Below are positions 61,901-64,000 of a stretch of DNA of 64,000 nt, in pieces (position 1 is the first letter of the stretch; the number at the start of each line of letters is the position of its first letter). Source of the DNA: Diadema setosum (Eukaryota; Echinodermata; Echinoidea; Diadematoida; Diadematidae). The notes beneath the pieces are model-generated. The model was given only the letters and a program-made list of their open reading frames with translations, searched no databases and was not told the origin of the DNA. The DNA is taken from positions 6,406,048-6,470,047 of the forward strand of contig NC_092704.1 of NCBI RefSeq assembly GCF_964275005.1. The letters are read 5' to 3'. The position numbers and the translations under genes are program-made.

Positions 61901-62108
61901 CAAATTACCACTTATAACAATGATTGCAATTTTGTTTGAAATAGGCCTTCTTCCTTAATTAGATACAGCTGTACCATGCAATTTCTGTTTTGAAATGTAG
62001 CTTACCAAAACTCACAACATCTTAATGCCGACTTGTTCTTTGACATTCATTACTTGTACACTATCTTTGCAGGACTTTGATTGGTTGACCAGATCGAGCA
62101 AGCTGTAA
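11779..62108 (+). CDS. HACL1: 2-hydroxyacyl-CoA lyase 1, 17 exons (gene-level entry)
   Basis: Seventeen exons join in phase with GT-AG boundaries into 1734 coding bases, or 577 residues; the human enzyme has 578. The family uses thiamine diphosphate and Mg2+ in peroxisomes to cleave 2-hydroxyacyl-CoA to formyl-CoA and a shortened aldehyde, in alpha-oxidation of phytanate and 2-hydroxy fatty acids. The N-terminal pyrimidine-binding domain holds the conserved Glu35 in GIVGYPVIE. The C-terminal domain has the GDS(A)F start of the diphosphate motif at 452-454 and its NNN end at 479-481. The protein ends in SKL, a canonical PTS1. An in-frame TAG at 11758-11760 lies just upstream of the ATG and supports the start. 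Intron 9 is about 27.5 kb and contains two antisense genes. All exons look intact. Confidence 0.97.
13073..13177 (+). CDS. HACL1: HACL1 exon 2
   Basis: Thirty-five codons from [12 protein letters not shown] to MRNEQA. It holds the conserved Glu35 that activates thiamine diphosphate and the family hallmark RNEQA. Acceptor is TTTGTAG and donor is GTAAGT. Confidence 0.97.
13286..13960. mobile_element. TIR repeat, family C copy 1 (HACL1 intron 2), interrupted
   Basis: Aligns with 34610-35110 through CAGCAGAATCTTTGTCAGAGG, GACTACACACA and GATGAATAGGGAGGCA. The 170-bp element was inserted in it later. Its right end is uncertain and no clear right terminal repeat is left. Confidence 0.7.
13413..13582. 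mobile_element. 170-bp TIR element with 7-bp target duplication
   Basis: Ends CAATGCTGCACACT and AGTGTGCAGCCCTG are inverted repeats. CATACAG is repeated exactly on both sides (13406-13412 and 13583-13589). Internal GGTCCGA/GGACCAGTA repeats match the ends of the 4-kb element at 52798-56826, so this is its short relative. It sits inside an older repeat copy (13286-13960). Confidence 0.9.
14099..14470. repeat. 370-bp dispersed repeat, copy in HACL1 intron 2
   Basis: Shares TTTACCTTTGGGAGCAGT, TTTTGCAATAAA and GGTTGTTTCTATCCCTAAC in order with 50817-51185. Weak terminal inverted bases only; class unknown. Confidence 0.8.
15095..15135 (+). CDS. HACL1: HACL1 exon 3 (41 bases)
   Basis: A short exon encoding [13 protein letters not shown] plus two bases of a split Lys codon. 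The donor GTAAGTG follows directly. It matches the conserved ACYAA...GYLT stretch after RNEQA. Confidence 0.95.
15723..15810. mobile_element. Mini-palindrome element, copy 2 (HACL1 intron 3)
   Basis: Contains TTGAGGACAAGTCCCGAG and ends CGTCCTCAATGGGTTAA; plus orientation like copy 1. Confidence 0.75.
15985..16065 (+). CDS. HACL1: HACL1 exon 4
   Basis: Encodes [14 protein letters not shown] followed by [12 protein letters not shown], with split codons at both ends. This is the SGPG loop and the following helix of the pyrimidine domain. Acceptor is CTCTGCAG and donor is GTAAGG. Confidence 0.97.
16764..16836 (+). CDS. HACL1: HACL1 exon 5
   Basis: Encodes [13 protein letters not shown] then MGAFQEWPQ, the conserved GGSS and GAFQE segment. 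The surrounding longer open frame (16471-16872) is not coding outside these bases. Confidence 0.97.
17720..17797 (+). CDS. HACL1: HACL1 exon 6
   Basis: Twenty-six codons starting [14 protein letters not shown] and ending FVEK, phase 0 at both ends. The acceptor follows a short pyrimidine tract ending CTTCTGCAG. Confidence 0.97.
18215..18306. mobile_element. Mini-palindrome element, copy 3 (HACL1 intron 6)
   Basis: Begins TTAACCCTTTGAGGATGAG and ends AACGGGTTAAT; the core GAGTATACTCGGGCAAGTG is intact. Confidence 0.75.
18405..18499 (+). CDS. HACL1: HACL1 exon 7
   Basis: Encodes [20 protein letters not shown] and onward to a split Arg codon. GRPG.CYLDI is the conserved link to the central domain. 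The donor GAG|GTAAAA overlaps the end of the split codon. Confidence 0.97.
18596..18733 (-). mobile_element. tRNA-derived SINE (minus strand)
   Basis: On the minus strand, TGGATCAGTGGTTATGACTG matches a Pol III A box and GGTCACTGGTTCAAGTCCCC a B box, about 30 bases apart as in tRNA genes. Downstream, CAGGCAAAGACACTTTATCC resembles a conserved SINE body. No CCA-ready acceptor stem is present, so it is a SINE and not a tRNA gene. It lies in HACL1 intron 7. Confidence 0.75.
20093..20205 (+). CDS. HACL1: HACL1 exon 8
   Basis: Encodes [12 protein letters not shown], a helix, then [10 protein letters not shown], the central-domain strand and glycine turn. The last Gly codon is split by a GTATTT donor. 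Confidence 0.96.
20587..20722 (+). CDS. HACL1: HACL1 exon 9 (last exon before the 27.5-kb intron)
   Basis: Encodes [14 protein letters not shown] and then [17 protein letters not shown] through AARSR. The PTPMGKG motif is strongly conserved in the family. The intron that follows carries the two nested genes. Confidence 0.97.
21039..21480. mobile_element. TTAA-bounded TIR element (HACL1 intron 9)
   Basis: Starts TTAAAGGTGCACGGTCCCGG and ends CCGAGACTATGCCCCTTTAA, imperfect inverted repeats about 24 bases long. CpG-rich inside and non-coding. Confidence 0.75.
22380..22402. repeat. Poly-C run
   Basis: About 19 consecutive C followed by T5. Such runs recur here (8266-8287, 8420-8450, 46875-46890) and are prone to assembly and length errors. 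Confidence 0.9.
22605..23333. mobile_element. 730-bp element with roughly 165-bp inverted arms
   Basis: CAGTGGAACCTCCATATTAT at the left pairs with AAGTTCCACTG at the right, and the arms share CCCAACTCTTTATATTTC in opposite orientation (left near 22680, right complement near 23245). No transposase. It lies just 3' of the BEN gene stop. Confidence 0.75.
23451..24317 (-). CDS. BEN protein exon 4 (coiled coil, acidic linker, BEN domain, stop)
   Basis: One open frame of 288 codons plus TGA after an ACCACAG acceptor. It begins [16 protein letters not shown], a likely coiled coil. The BEN domain includes [15 protein letters not shown], then [17 protein letters not shown], and [17 protein letters not shown]. 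Codon use and length set it apart from the surrounding DNA. A plus-strand open frame at 23899-24375 is its shadow. Confidence 0.9.
   Translation of the reverse strand, partial: ENDTLLHEILATVKDIRSEVVKQGLELANIKKHQKQLDAKMTLLTNSIPSNSGWEEFAESSTLVPAKAVGKGEAAATAPSEVQGEMVETENGEIVTVKAEPCWSDSSDENMDGESSTCEVSRVSEIASGDEEGVSSAKYTSFAAPMSNQSYLTDALAHATQNKTIELGTPHFKVVMTVSEFEDIVYKANNASSFAYRLANKCFTVKEMIEGNTRGGGMRSNGRIFKQLNPDAIDMIIAEVKKIFPNSASDRVLTRCVKNAINERCRNVRKKLNRTMLVNPNVSSELWE
23451..31768 (-). CDS. BEN domain-containing protein, 4 exons (gene-level entry)
   Basis: Four minus-strand exons join in phase 0 throughout to 393 residues. A cysteine-containing N-terminal segment (1-44) is followed by a short Gly/Asp region, a basic KKSNKRPH patch near 87-94 that could be a nuclear signal, a probable coiled coil at about 106-150, an acidic linker with VKAEP (202-206, a sumoylation-type site) and a C-terminal BEN domain at about 295-377. 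BEN domains bind DNA or chromatin partners, often as transcriptional repressors. The coil-plus-BEN layout fits that class, but I cannot name the orthologue. The gene lies inside HACL1 intron 9, antisense. The joining of exons 1 and 2 across a 4.6-kb intron is inferred from phase and splice sites, so an extra exon could be missing. Confidence 0.8.
24963..25035. mobile_element. Mini-palindrome element, copy 4, inverted and shorter (BEN intron 3)
   Basis: Begins TTAACCCGTTAAGGACGAAC and ends GACTCATCCTCAATGGAT. It is reverse-oriented relative to copy 1 and lacks part of the core. Confidence 0.7.
25308..25364 (-). CDS. BEN protein exon 3 (57 bases)
   Basis: Nineteen codons, [19 protein letters not shown], phase 0 at both ends, with acceptor CTCACAG and donor GTAATA. 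The basic cluster resembles a nuclear localisation signal. Confidence 0.75.
26040..26515. repeat. Degenerate minisatellite, about 45-50-bp unit (BEN intron 2)
   Basis: About nine imperfect units of ATAGGCTCCTGTCCTGG, TCAATATTCTATGACTGT and CCCCCTGTAC. Divergence between units shows an old array. Confidence 0.8.
26883..27008 (-). CDS. BEN protein exon 2
   Basis: Forty-two codons, [20 protein letters not shown] then [17 protein letters not shown], ending TTVK. The 3' end reads GTAAAGGTAAAG, giving two usable donors 6 bases apart; the upstream one would omit Val-Lys. The acceptor is ATTGGCAG. Confidence 0.75.
27389..30405. repeat. 3.0-kb near-perfect palindrome
   Basis: The left arm (27389-28676) and right arm (29123-30405) are inverted copies with only scattered differences, separated by about 446 bp of unique DNA. 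Outer ends read ATATGGGTCAATC and GATTGACCCATAT, so TA flanks both sides as in a TA-duplicating DNA element, though the palindrome itself makes that ambiguous. No coding sequence is recognised. It lies in BEN intron 1 and HACL1 intron 9, so it would be transcribed from both strands. Confidence 0.92.
30532..31169. mobile_element. CpG-rich TIR element (BEN intron 1)
   Basis: AAGCTTTAGATTTGCGACGC at the left pairs with GCGTCGCAAATCTATAAAG at the right. The inside is unusually CpG-rich for the locus. The end TAGGGAGCTTTA resembles the end of the element at 60105-60882. Confidence 0.65.
31637..31768 (-). CDS. BEN protein exon 1 (start codon)
   Basis: Forty-four codons, [16 protein letters not shown] onward to [10 protein letters not shown], ending at a GTAGCT donor. 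Three cysteines lie within 19 residues. An in-frame TAA lies less than 60 bases upstream. I do not recognise this N-terminal segment. Confidence 0.7.
31770..34609. other. Between the nested genes; one possible exon, otherwise repeats
   Basis: Apart from the candidate exon at 32319-32592, the DNA has no supported gene. A GC-richer stretch at 33840-34240 repeats CCCGAGT/CCGGGAGT motifs and may be another short element, but its ends are not clear. Confidence 0.4.
32319..32592 (-). CDS. Possible terminal exon of an unidentified minus-strand gene
   Basis: After a good acceptor (TGTTCCATCCAG) an open frame of 90 codons runs to TAG. It begins [16 protein letters not shown] and continues with ...[14 protein letters not shown] and [15 protein letters not shown]. 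The sequence is charged and protein-like, and no other frame of comparable length is open here. I do not recognise the family and could not identify upstream exons. It ends about 550 bases upstream of the BEN gene start, on the same strand. It could also be an old pseudogene fragment. Confidence 0.35.
34674..35108. mobile_element. TIR repeat, family C copy 2
   Basis: The left 70 bases (AAGGGGCCTGAGCTTTCG through GGCAGGGAAAG) and the right 70 bases (CTTTCCCTGCC through CTCTGGCCCCTT) are inverted copies. No coding sequence lies inside. Similarity to copy 1 also extends about 60 bases to the left. Confidence 0.8.
36520..36672. mobile_element. Short TIR element, GGATCC family copy 2
   Basis: CAGGGGCGGATCCAGGAATT at the left and CTCTGGATCCGCCATG at the right are inverted repeats, with an A-rich centre. 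The right tip is diverged and the target duplication is not clear. Confidence 0.7.
36673..40624. other. No gene seen; downstream of MSMO1
   Basis: Contains a poly-T run (37626-37653) and CA microsatellites at 37757-37790 and 37917-37958. No open frame with a recognisable domain. The right end should include the MSMO1 3' UTR, but no poly(A) signal was placed. Confidence 0.5.
40625..40773 (-). CDS. MSMO1: MSMO1 exon 7 (histidine box 3 and stop)
   Basis: Encodes [31 protein letters not shown] and a Lys/Glu-rich tail ending LKKEK, then TAA. HDFHH is the third iron-binding box. KKEK is a dilysine ER-retrieval signal. Confidence 0.97.
40625..45976 (-). CDS. MSMO1: Methylsterol monooxygenase 1, 7 exons (gene-level entry)
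   Basis: Seven minus-strand exons join in phase to 285 residues; the human protein has 293. The family is a di-iron, membrane-bound ER oxidase that removes C4 methyl groups from sterol intermediates. The three histidine boxes are visible: H144-H148 (HYFMH), H161-H165 (HKIHH) and H241-H245 (HDFHH). Hydrophobic membrane segments are encoded in exons 1-3 and 6. The C-terminus ends KKEK, a KKXX ER-retrieval motif as in the human protein (KKTE). An in-frame TGA lies 12 bases before the ATG. The whole gene sits inside HACL1 intron 9 on the opposite strand and looks intact. Sea urchins may not make sterols de novo like vertebrates, so its exact sterol substrate is inferred. Confidence 0.96.
41332..41514. 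repeat. Repeat resembling the TATAACAAAGTCC class
   Basis: Contains CATTATAACAAAGTCCTTGG and further GTTA-rich repeats, similar in style to the arms of the element at 22605-23333. It directly abuts the family A element at 41515. Confidence 0.4.
41515..42090. mobile_element. Non-autonomous TIR element, family A copy 2 (MSMO1 intron 6)
   Basis: TTAAAGGACAAGTTCACC at the left and GGTGAACTTGTCCTTTAA at the right are exact inverted repeats including TTAA. A third, partial relative lies at 49281-49390 with the shared GACAATCCGTTCGAAAGTTA. Confidence 0.88.
42139..42294 (-). CDS. MSMO1: MSMO1 exon 6
   Basis: Encodes [20 protein letters not shown] and then [19 protein letters not shown], a membrane segment followed by the invariant [11 protein letters not shown] 576-bp inverted-repeat element lies 48 bases downstream of its donor. 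Confidence 0.98.
43266..43314 (-). CDS. MSMO1: MSMO1 exon 5 (49-base exon)
   Basis: Sixteen codons, [16 protein letters not shown], plus one base. It matches the conserved [14 protein letters not shown]. The acceptor is CCACAG and the donor GTAAGT. It is too short to show as an open frame, but the reading frame of the gene requires it. Confidence 0.95.
44014..44140 (-). CDS. MSMO1: MSMO1 exon 4 (histidine boxes 1 and 2)
   Basis: Encodes [20 protein letters not shown] and onward through [13 protein letters not shown]. It has HxxxH at 144-148 and HxxHH at 161-165, which bind the di-iron centre in this fatty acid hydroxylase superfamily. Confidence 0.98.
44594..44742 (-). CDS. MSMO1: MSMO1 exon 3
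   Basis: Starts [17 protein letters not shown] and ends YEAMPR plus two bases of a Trp codon. It carries the second hydrophobic region; MPRW leads to the first histidine box. Confidence 0.96.
45162..45239 (-). CDS. MSMO1: MSMO1 exon 2
   Basis: Twenty-six codons, [20 protein letters not shown] then KYKIQR, a membrane segment with the conserved P.FLFQF.P.M.KYKIQ stretch. Donor is GTAAGT and acceptor TTCCAG. Confidence 0.96.
45827..45976 (-). CDS. MSMO1: MSMO1 exon 1 (start codon)
   Basis: Fifty codons, [16 protein letters not shown] onward to [13 protein letters not shown], before a GTGAGT donor. NYTRFQIAT matches the conserved NYTKFQIAT of vertebrate MSMO1. Confidence 0.95.
45977..46400 (-). 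promoter_or_regulatory. Probable MSMO1 promoter region
   Basis: The 420 bases upstream of the MSMO1 ATG are CpG-richer than the surroundings. They include an inverted repeat at 46316-46349 (ATCGCACGATACG with CGTATCGTACGAT, one mismatch). No classic sterol response element was seen. Confidence 0.35.
46874..47056. mobile_element. Short inverted-repeat element
   Basis: TCAGCGCTGACAAGTTGTGAG at the left pairs with GACAACTTGTCAGGGCTGAC at the right, each bounded by TTTCAT. It ends GAAACGGTCCCC; a poly-G run covers the left tip. Confidence 0.65.
47930..48191. mobile_element. Short TIR element, GGATCC family copy 3, next to HACL1 exon 10
   Basis: CAGTGGCGGATCCAG and CTGAATCCGCCACTG are near-exact inverted repeats. 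It ends only 28 bases before exon 10, so the branch point must lie in these bases or inside the element. Confidence 0.8.
48220..48325 (+). CDS. HACL1: HACL1 exon 10 (first exon after the nested genes)
   Basis: Completes the split Arg and encodes [20 protein letters not shown] and onward to KFIQ. In phase with exon 9 and continuing the conserved [10 protein letters not shown] motif, it shows that HACL1 spans the nested genes. A short inverted-repeat element ends 28 bases before the acceptor. Confidence 0.97.
48783..49179. mobile_element. TTAA-bounded foldback element, family B copy 2
   Basis: Starts TTAAAGGGTGTGTACAGTTC and ends ACTGTACAATCCCTTTAA. Internal halves form an imperfect foldback. 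It lies in HACL1 intron 10. Confidence 0.8.
49506..49602. mobile_element. Mini-palindrome element, copy 5 (HACL1 intron 10)
   Basis: Begins TTAACCTCGTTGAGGACGAG and ends CGTCCTCAAACGGTTTAA. The best-preserved terminal repeats in the window. Confidence 0.8.
50655..50744 (+). CDS. HACL1: HACL1 exon 11
   Basis: Thirty codons starting [13 protein letters not shown] and ending VVTQQ. VDI...E.G/SNN is the family signature at the end of the central domain. Phase 0 at both ends. Confidence 0.95.
50817..51185. repeat. 370-bp dispersed repeat, copy in HACL1 intron 11
   Basis: The same order of blocks as the intron 2 copy, in the same orientation. It ends about 210 bases before exon 12. Confidence 0.8.
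51396..51560 (+). CDS. HACL1: HACL1 exon 12
   Basis: Fifty-five codons, variable at first, with WW near the middle and ending [11 protein letters not shown], matching the conserved MNYY segment. The donor is GTAACT, with C instead of the usual G at +5. A TTAA-bounded foldback element begins 5 nt after the exon. Confidence 0.95.
51566..51930. mobile_element. TTAA-bounded foldback element next to HACL1 exon 12
   Basis: The arms (51566-51719 and 51770-51930) are almost exact inverted copies: TTAAAGGGGATGGCTAGTAA against TTACTAGCCATCCCCTTTAA. The loop is about 50 bases. It starts 5 nt after exon 12, within the extended splice donor. Confidence 0.93.
52193..52293 (+). CDS. HACL1: HACL1 exon 13
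   Basis: Encodes [20 protein letters not shown], then [13 protein letters not shown] and two bases of an Arg codon. [11 protein letters not shown] is a family signature at the start of the diphosphate-binding domain. Confidence 0.97.
52625..52797. repeat. ATATCT microsatellite, left part
   Basis: Long hexamer array interrupted by insertion of the 4-kb element; it resumes at 56827-56860. A 167-codon YLYLYL frame here is an artefact. Confidence 0.95.
52798..56826. mobile_element. 4.03-kb TIR element carrying satellite DNA
   Basis: Ends CAGGGCTGCACACT and AGTGTGCAGCCCTG are exact inverted repeats. Just inside are clustered GGTCCGAC/GTCGGACCGG motifs at both ends. The flanks CTATATC repeat on both sides (7 bp), matching the 7-bp duplication of its short relative. 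No transposase; the interior is a satellite array. The superfamily is not certain: 7-bp duplications occur in P-like and Dada elements, and hAT elements usually make 8. Confidence 0.9.
53095..56160. repeat. Satellite array, about 15 units of roughly 193 bp
   Basis: The landmark ATCAGCGGGATTG or a close variant recurs at about 53347, 53528, 53721, 53913, 54121, 54308, 54503, 54693, 54883, 55073, 55268, 55463, 55657, 55853 and 56049. Each unit also has GGCCGAATTC, TTTTTGCGCCTATTTC and ATTACTTCGGCTGTAATC. Units in the left-centre are most alike; those to the right are more diverged. Confidence 0.93.
56941..57080. mobile_element. Family B partial copy
   Basis: Only the left half is present, starting TTAAGGGGAGGTCCTGTTC and containing the family stretch GAAATATGAAAGAGCAT. 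It adjoins the right flank of the 4-kb satellite-bearing element in HACL1 intron 13. Confidence 0.6.
57225..57383 (+). CDS. HACL1: HACL1 exon 14 (start of TPP diphosphate motif)
   Basis: Encodes [20 protein letters not shown] and onward to [21 protein letters not shown] is the metal-binding start of the thiamine diphosphate motif at residues 452-456. The split Arg at its end joins exon 15. Confidence 0.98.
57634..57675. repeat. TTTG microsatellite
   Basis: About ten GTTT units with one ATTT interruption, in HACL1 intron 14. Confidence 0.9.
58694..58798 (+). CDS. HACL1: HACL1 exon 15 (end of TPP motif)
   Basis: Encodes [20 protein letters not shown] and then [19 protein letters not shown] closes the Mg2+/diphosphate motif begun in exon 14. 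The spacing of about 27 residues fits the family. Confidence 0.98.
60105..60882. mobile_element. CpG-rich 778-bp TIR element (HACL1 intron 15)
   Basis: GGGAGTTTTCGATT and AATCGAAAAGTCCC are near-exact inverted ends, flanked by TATTA on both sides. The inside is CpG-rich and could be mistaken for a CpG-island promoter. No coding sequence. Confidence 0.85.
61328..61517 (+). CDS. HACL1: HACL1 exon 16
   Basis: Sixty-three codons from [16 protein letters not shown] through AFGGVGF to RKQQ. It matches the conserved [11 protein letters not shown] segment. Third codon positions are clearly richer in G and C than the flanking introns. Confidence 0.97.
62073..62108 (+). CDS. HACL1: HACL1 exon 17 with SKL end and stop
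   Basis: Encodes [11 protein letters not shown] and TAA. DF.WLTRS is conserved in HACL1. SKL is the consensus peroxisomal type 1 signal; the human protein ends in SNM. Confidence 0.97.
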   Translation, partial: DFDWLTRSSKL

Positions 62109-62245
62109 GCTGATTGGACGGTACTTCTTCTGTGCATTATATGCAAATCACAGCATTCCATCCTCCACACAGATGAAAGCACCACATCATCAGAAGAAAT
62201 AGAGGCCTACATAGAGGAATAGATAAAGAGACAGGAAGGCGGGCT

Positions 62246-62700
62246 GAGATGAAGAGAAACATAGTGTGAACAAGAGAAACAGAGTGTAAGATGAAGAGAA
62301 ACAAAGTGTGAACAAGAGAAACATAGTGTGAGATGAGGAGAAACATAGTGTGAACAAGAGAAACATAGTGTGAGATGAGGAGAAACATAGTGTGAACAAG
62401 AGAAACATACTGTGAGATGAAGAGAAACATAGTGTGAACAAGAGAAACATAGTGTGAGATGAAGAGAAACGTATTGTGAGATGAAGAGAAACATAGTGTG
62501 AACAAGAGAAACATAGTGTGAGATGAGGAGAAACATAGTGTGAACAAGAGAAACATAGTGTGAGATGAAGAGAAACATAGTGTGAACAAGAGAAACATAT
62601 TGTGAGATGAAGAGAAACATAGTGTGAACAAGAGAAACATAGTGTGAGATGAGGAGAAACATAGTGTGAGATGAAGAGAAACATAGAGAAACGTAGTGTG
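62246..62700. repeat. Minisatellite with 20/22-bp alternating units, just after the HACL1 stop
   Basis: Units AGAGAAACATAGTGTG joined alternately by AACA and AGATGA(A/G)G give a 42-bp higher-order period. About 20 short units, well conserved, so recently active. All three minus-strand frames are open through it because the unit has no stop and 42 is a multiple of 3. Confidence 0.95.
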
Positions 62701-62880
62701 TATAGGGCCCTAATTTTTCTCTCTCTCTTCTTTCTTTCTTTAAAACAATAACAAGAACACAGTGTGAGAGATGAAAAGTGGTAATGTGCCTTCCATGGTT
62801 GAGTGATGAATCAACAGCCTTTCAGGGATCTCATTTTCAAAATCCCTCAATCAAGCAATCCCTTGTGAATCAGAAAGTAT

Positions 62881-62973
62881 CAACCTATTGAGGACGACCT
62901 GATTTTGCGATAACACGCATTTCCCCAAGACACCTGCCTCAAGTATTCTCGGGACTCGTCTTCGATGGGTTAA
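62881..62973. mobile_element. Mini-palindrome element, copy 6 (downstream of HACL1 stop)
   Basis: Inverted copy: CAACCTATTGAGGACGACC at the left and GACTCGTCTTCGATGGGTT at the right. It probably lies within the HACL1 3' untranslated region or just past it. Confidence 0.75.
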
Positions 62974-64000
62974 TGTGATTTATTACTCATGCATTCAGGT
63001 TGTAGGAGATTTGAAAAGTGGTGTGCACGTGTGACACAGCATTCTGGTGAGATCCAAACCATATTCTGGTTGATCGGTGATTAGCCTTTTTGAGAATGAG
63101 GAAATAAATTGACAGAGTGAGAGAGGTGAGGTACTTGTACAGTCAAACTCGCTTAAGTCCACCTGGCCAAGTCAAAAAGTGGGCTAAGTTGAAGAAAAAT
63201 TCTTGCTCAGGAAGGATATAAACATGTGCTATAATCATTGTGCATATAAGTCAAAATTCATGTGCAAATTGAAGGATTTTCTCTAGTCCCTGTGCATTCC
63301 ACGTAATCGAGGTTGATAATTGTATTGTAGTGCTGCATGAAAATATCAGCGTTTTGTAATGGGCATTCATTATCATGTATGTTTGAGGCGTATTGAGTAT
63401 TCATGCAACCGTTTTAGTCTGTTACAAACAAGGTGCCATCTATTGTGTATATGTCTGCTAAAATTATGTTCCAATTGGTGAAAATTGTGCGGACTGATGA
63501 ACTTTTGTTAAAGCTTGGCCTCTGTTTTTACCTCATTGATGAATGAGATGTACAATTATGCATAAAGAGTTTGTGATACGAATATATCTGAAATATGTAG
63601 TAGGCCAGTCCAAGAAAAAAAAAATATGGAAGAGAAAACTGTGGTTATGCCATGGGTGCAATACATTTGTAATGTTGATATGACAATTTACTCAACTCTA
63701 AAGATAGATATCCTTTCATAAGTCACTGTTAAAGCCATTGCTCCTCTGGTTGATACACATACTAGATTGGTACTGTGAGTTTGGAATTCCATGGCACAAA
63801 TAAGGTAGTCATGTAAGACAAACACATTCAAGTCGTGCTCACTGAATCAATCTTGCTCATGTCCTGCCCTGGTTATCAACTTCTATGCCACTTTTCAATG
63901 TGCAATGGACTTATTTGTATGATTTACTGTTGTCTTTTAGAGAGCCACACAATCTCTAGCTCTGTGGGGGTTTATGTATGAGGTCACGTGTAGTAGGCCC

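Larger units (their letters stand above)
62109..64000. other. HACL1 3' UTR and downstream DNA; no further gene seen
   Basis: Contains the minisatellite (62246-62700) and mini-palindrome copy 6. AATAAA at 63103-63108 could be the poly(A) signal, but this is unproven. Bases near 63145-63200 resemble a fragment of a dispersed repeat (TCGCTTAAGTCC). Confidence 0.45.

Noticed and set aside
62137-62684. Three overlapping minus-strand frames of 151-167 codons
   Set aside because: They are products of the minisatellite; the 42-bp period keeps all frames open.
1-64000. Retroviral, LTR or other capsid-bearing element
   Set aside because: No reverse transcriptase, integrase or capsid-like frame and no long direct terminal repeats were seen.

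Overview
This is eukaryotic, intron-rich, AT-rich DNA from an animal. Two housekeeping genes can be read exon by exon with clean GT-AG boundaries. The short TTAA- and TIR-bounded repeat families, and the divergence of the two proteins from their vertebrate homologues, suggest a marine invertebrate deuterostome. An echinoderm such as a sea urchin or its relatives is most likely, but this is inference; no species-specific marker is visible.

Layout. Bases 1-11,700 hold no gene I can support. The leftmost 5 kb carry 11 copies of an unusual 16-base motif paired with GTTAAC, followed by several short inverted-repeat elements. From 11,779 to 62,108 the plus strand carries a complete 17-exon gene for 2-hydroxyacyl-CoA lyase (HACL1), a thiamine-diphosphate enzyme of peroxisomal alpha-oxidation. 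It encodes 577 residues and ends in a canonical SKL peroxisomal signal.

HACL1 intron 9 is about 27.5 kb (20,723-48,219) and contains two further genes on the opposite strand. One is a four-exon BEN-domain protein (31,768 to 23,451). The other is a complete seven-exon methylsterol monooxygenase (MSMO1/SC4MOL; 45,976 to 40,625) of 285 residues, with three histidine boxes and a KKXX ER-retrieval tail. A possible terminal exon of another minus-strand gene lies at 32,319-32,592.

The introns are crowded with non-autonomous DNA elements. They include a 3-kb near-perfect palindrome (27,389-30,405) in BEN intron 1, a 4-kb TIR element (52,798-56,826) filled with about 15 units of a 193-bp satellite and inserted in an ATATCT microsatellite, and a 170-bp relative of that element with a clear 7-bp target duplication. 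There are also foldback elements bounded by TTAA (one starts 5 nt after an exon), six copies of a roughly 90-bp mini-palindrome, a tRNA-derived SINE and two minisatellites. No transposase, LTR element, CRISPR array, rRNA or intact tRNA gene was seen.

Function. The host gene works in peroxisomal lipid breakdown and one nested gene works in ER sterol synthesis, so two lipid enzymes share one transcribed locus on opposite strands. Whether this affects their regulation is not shown by the sequence.
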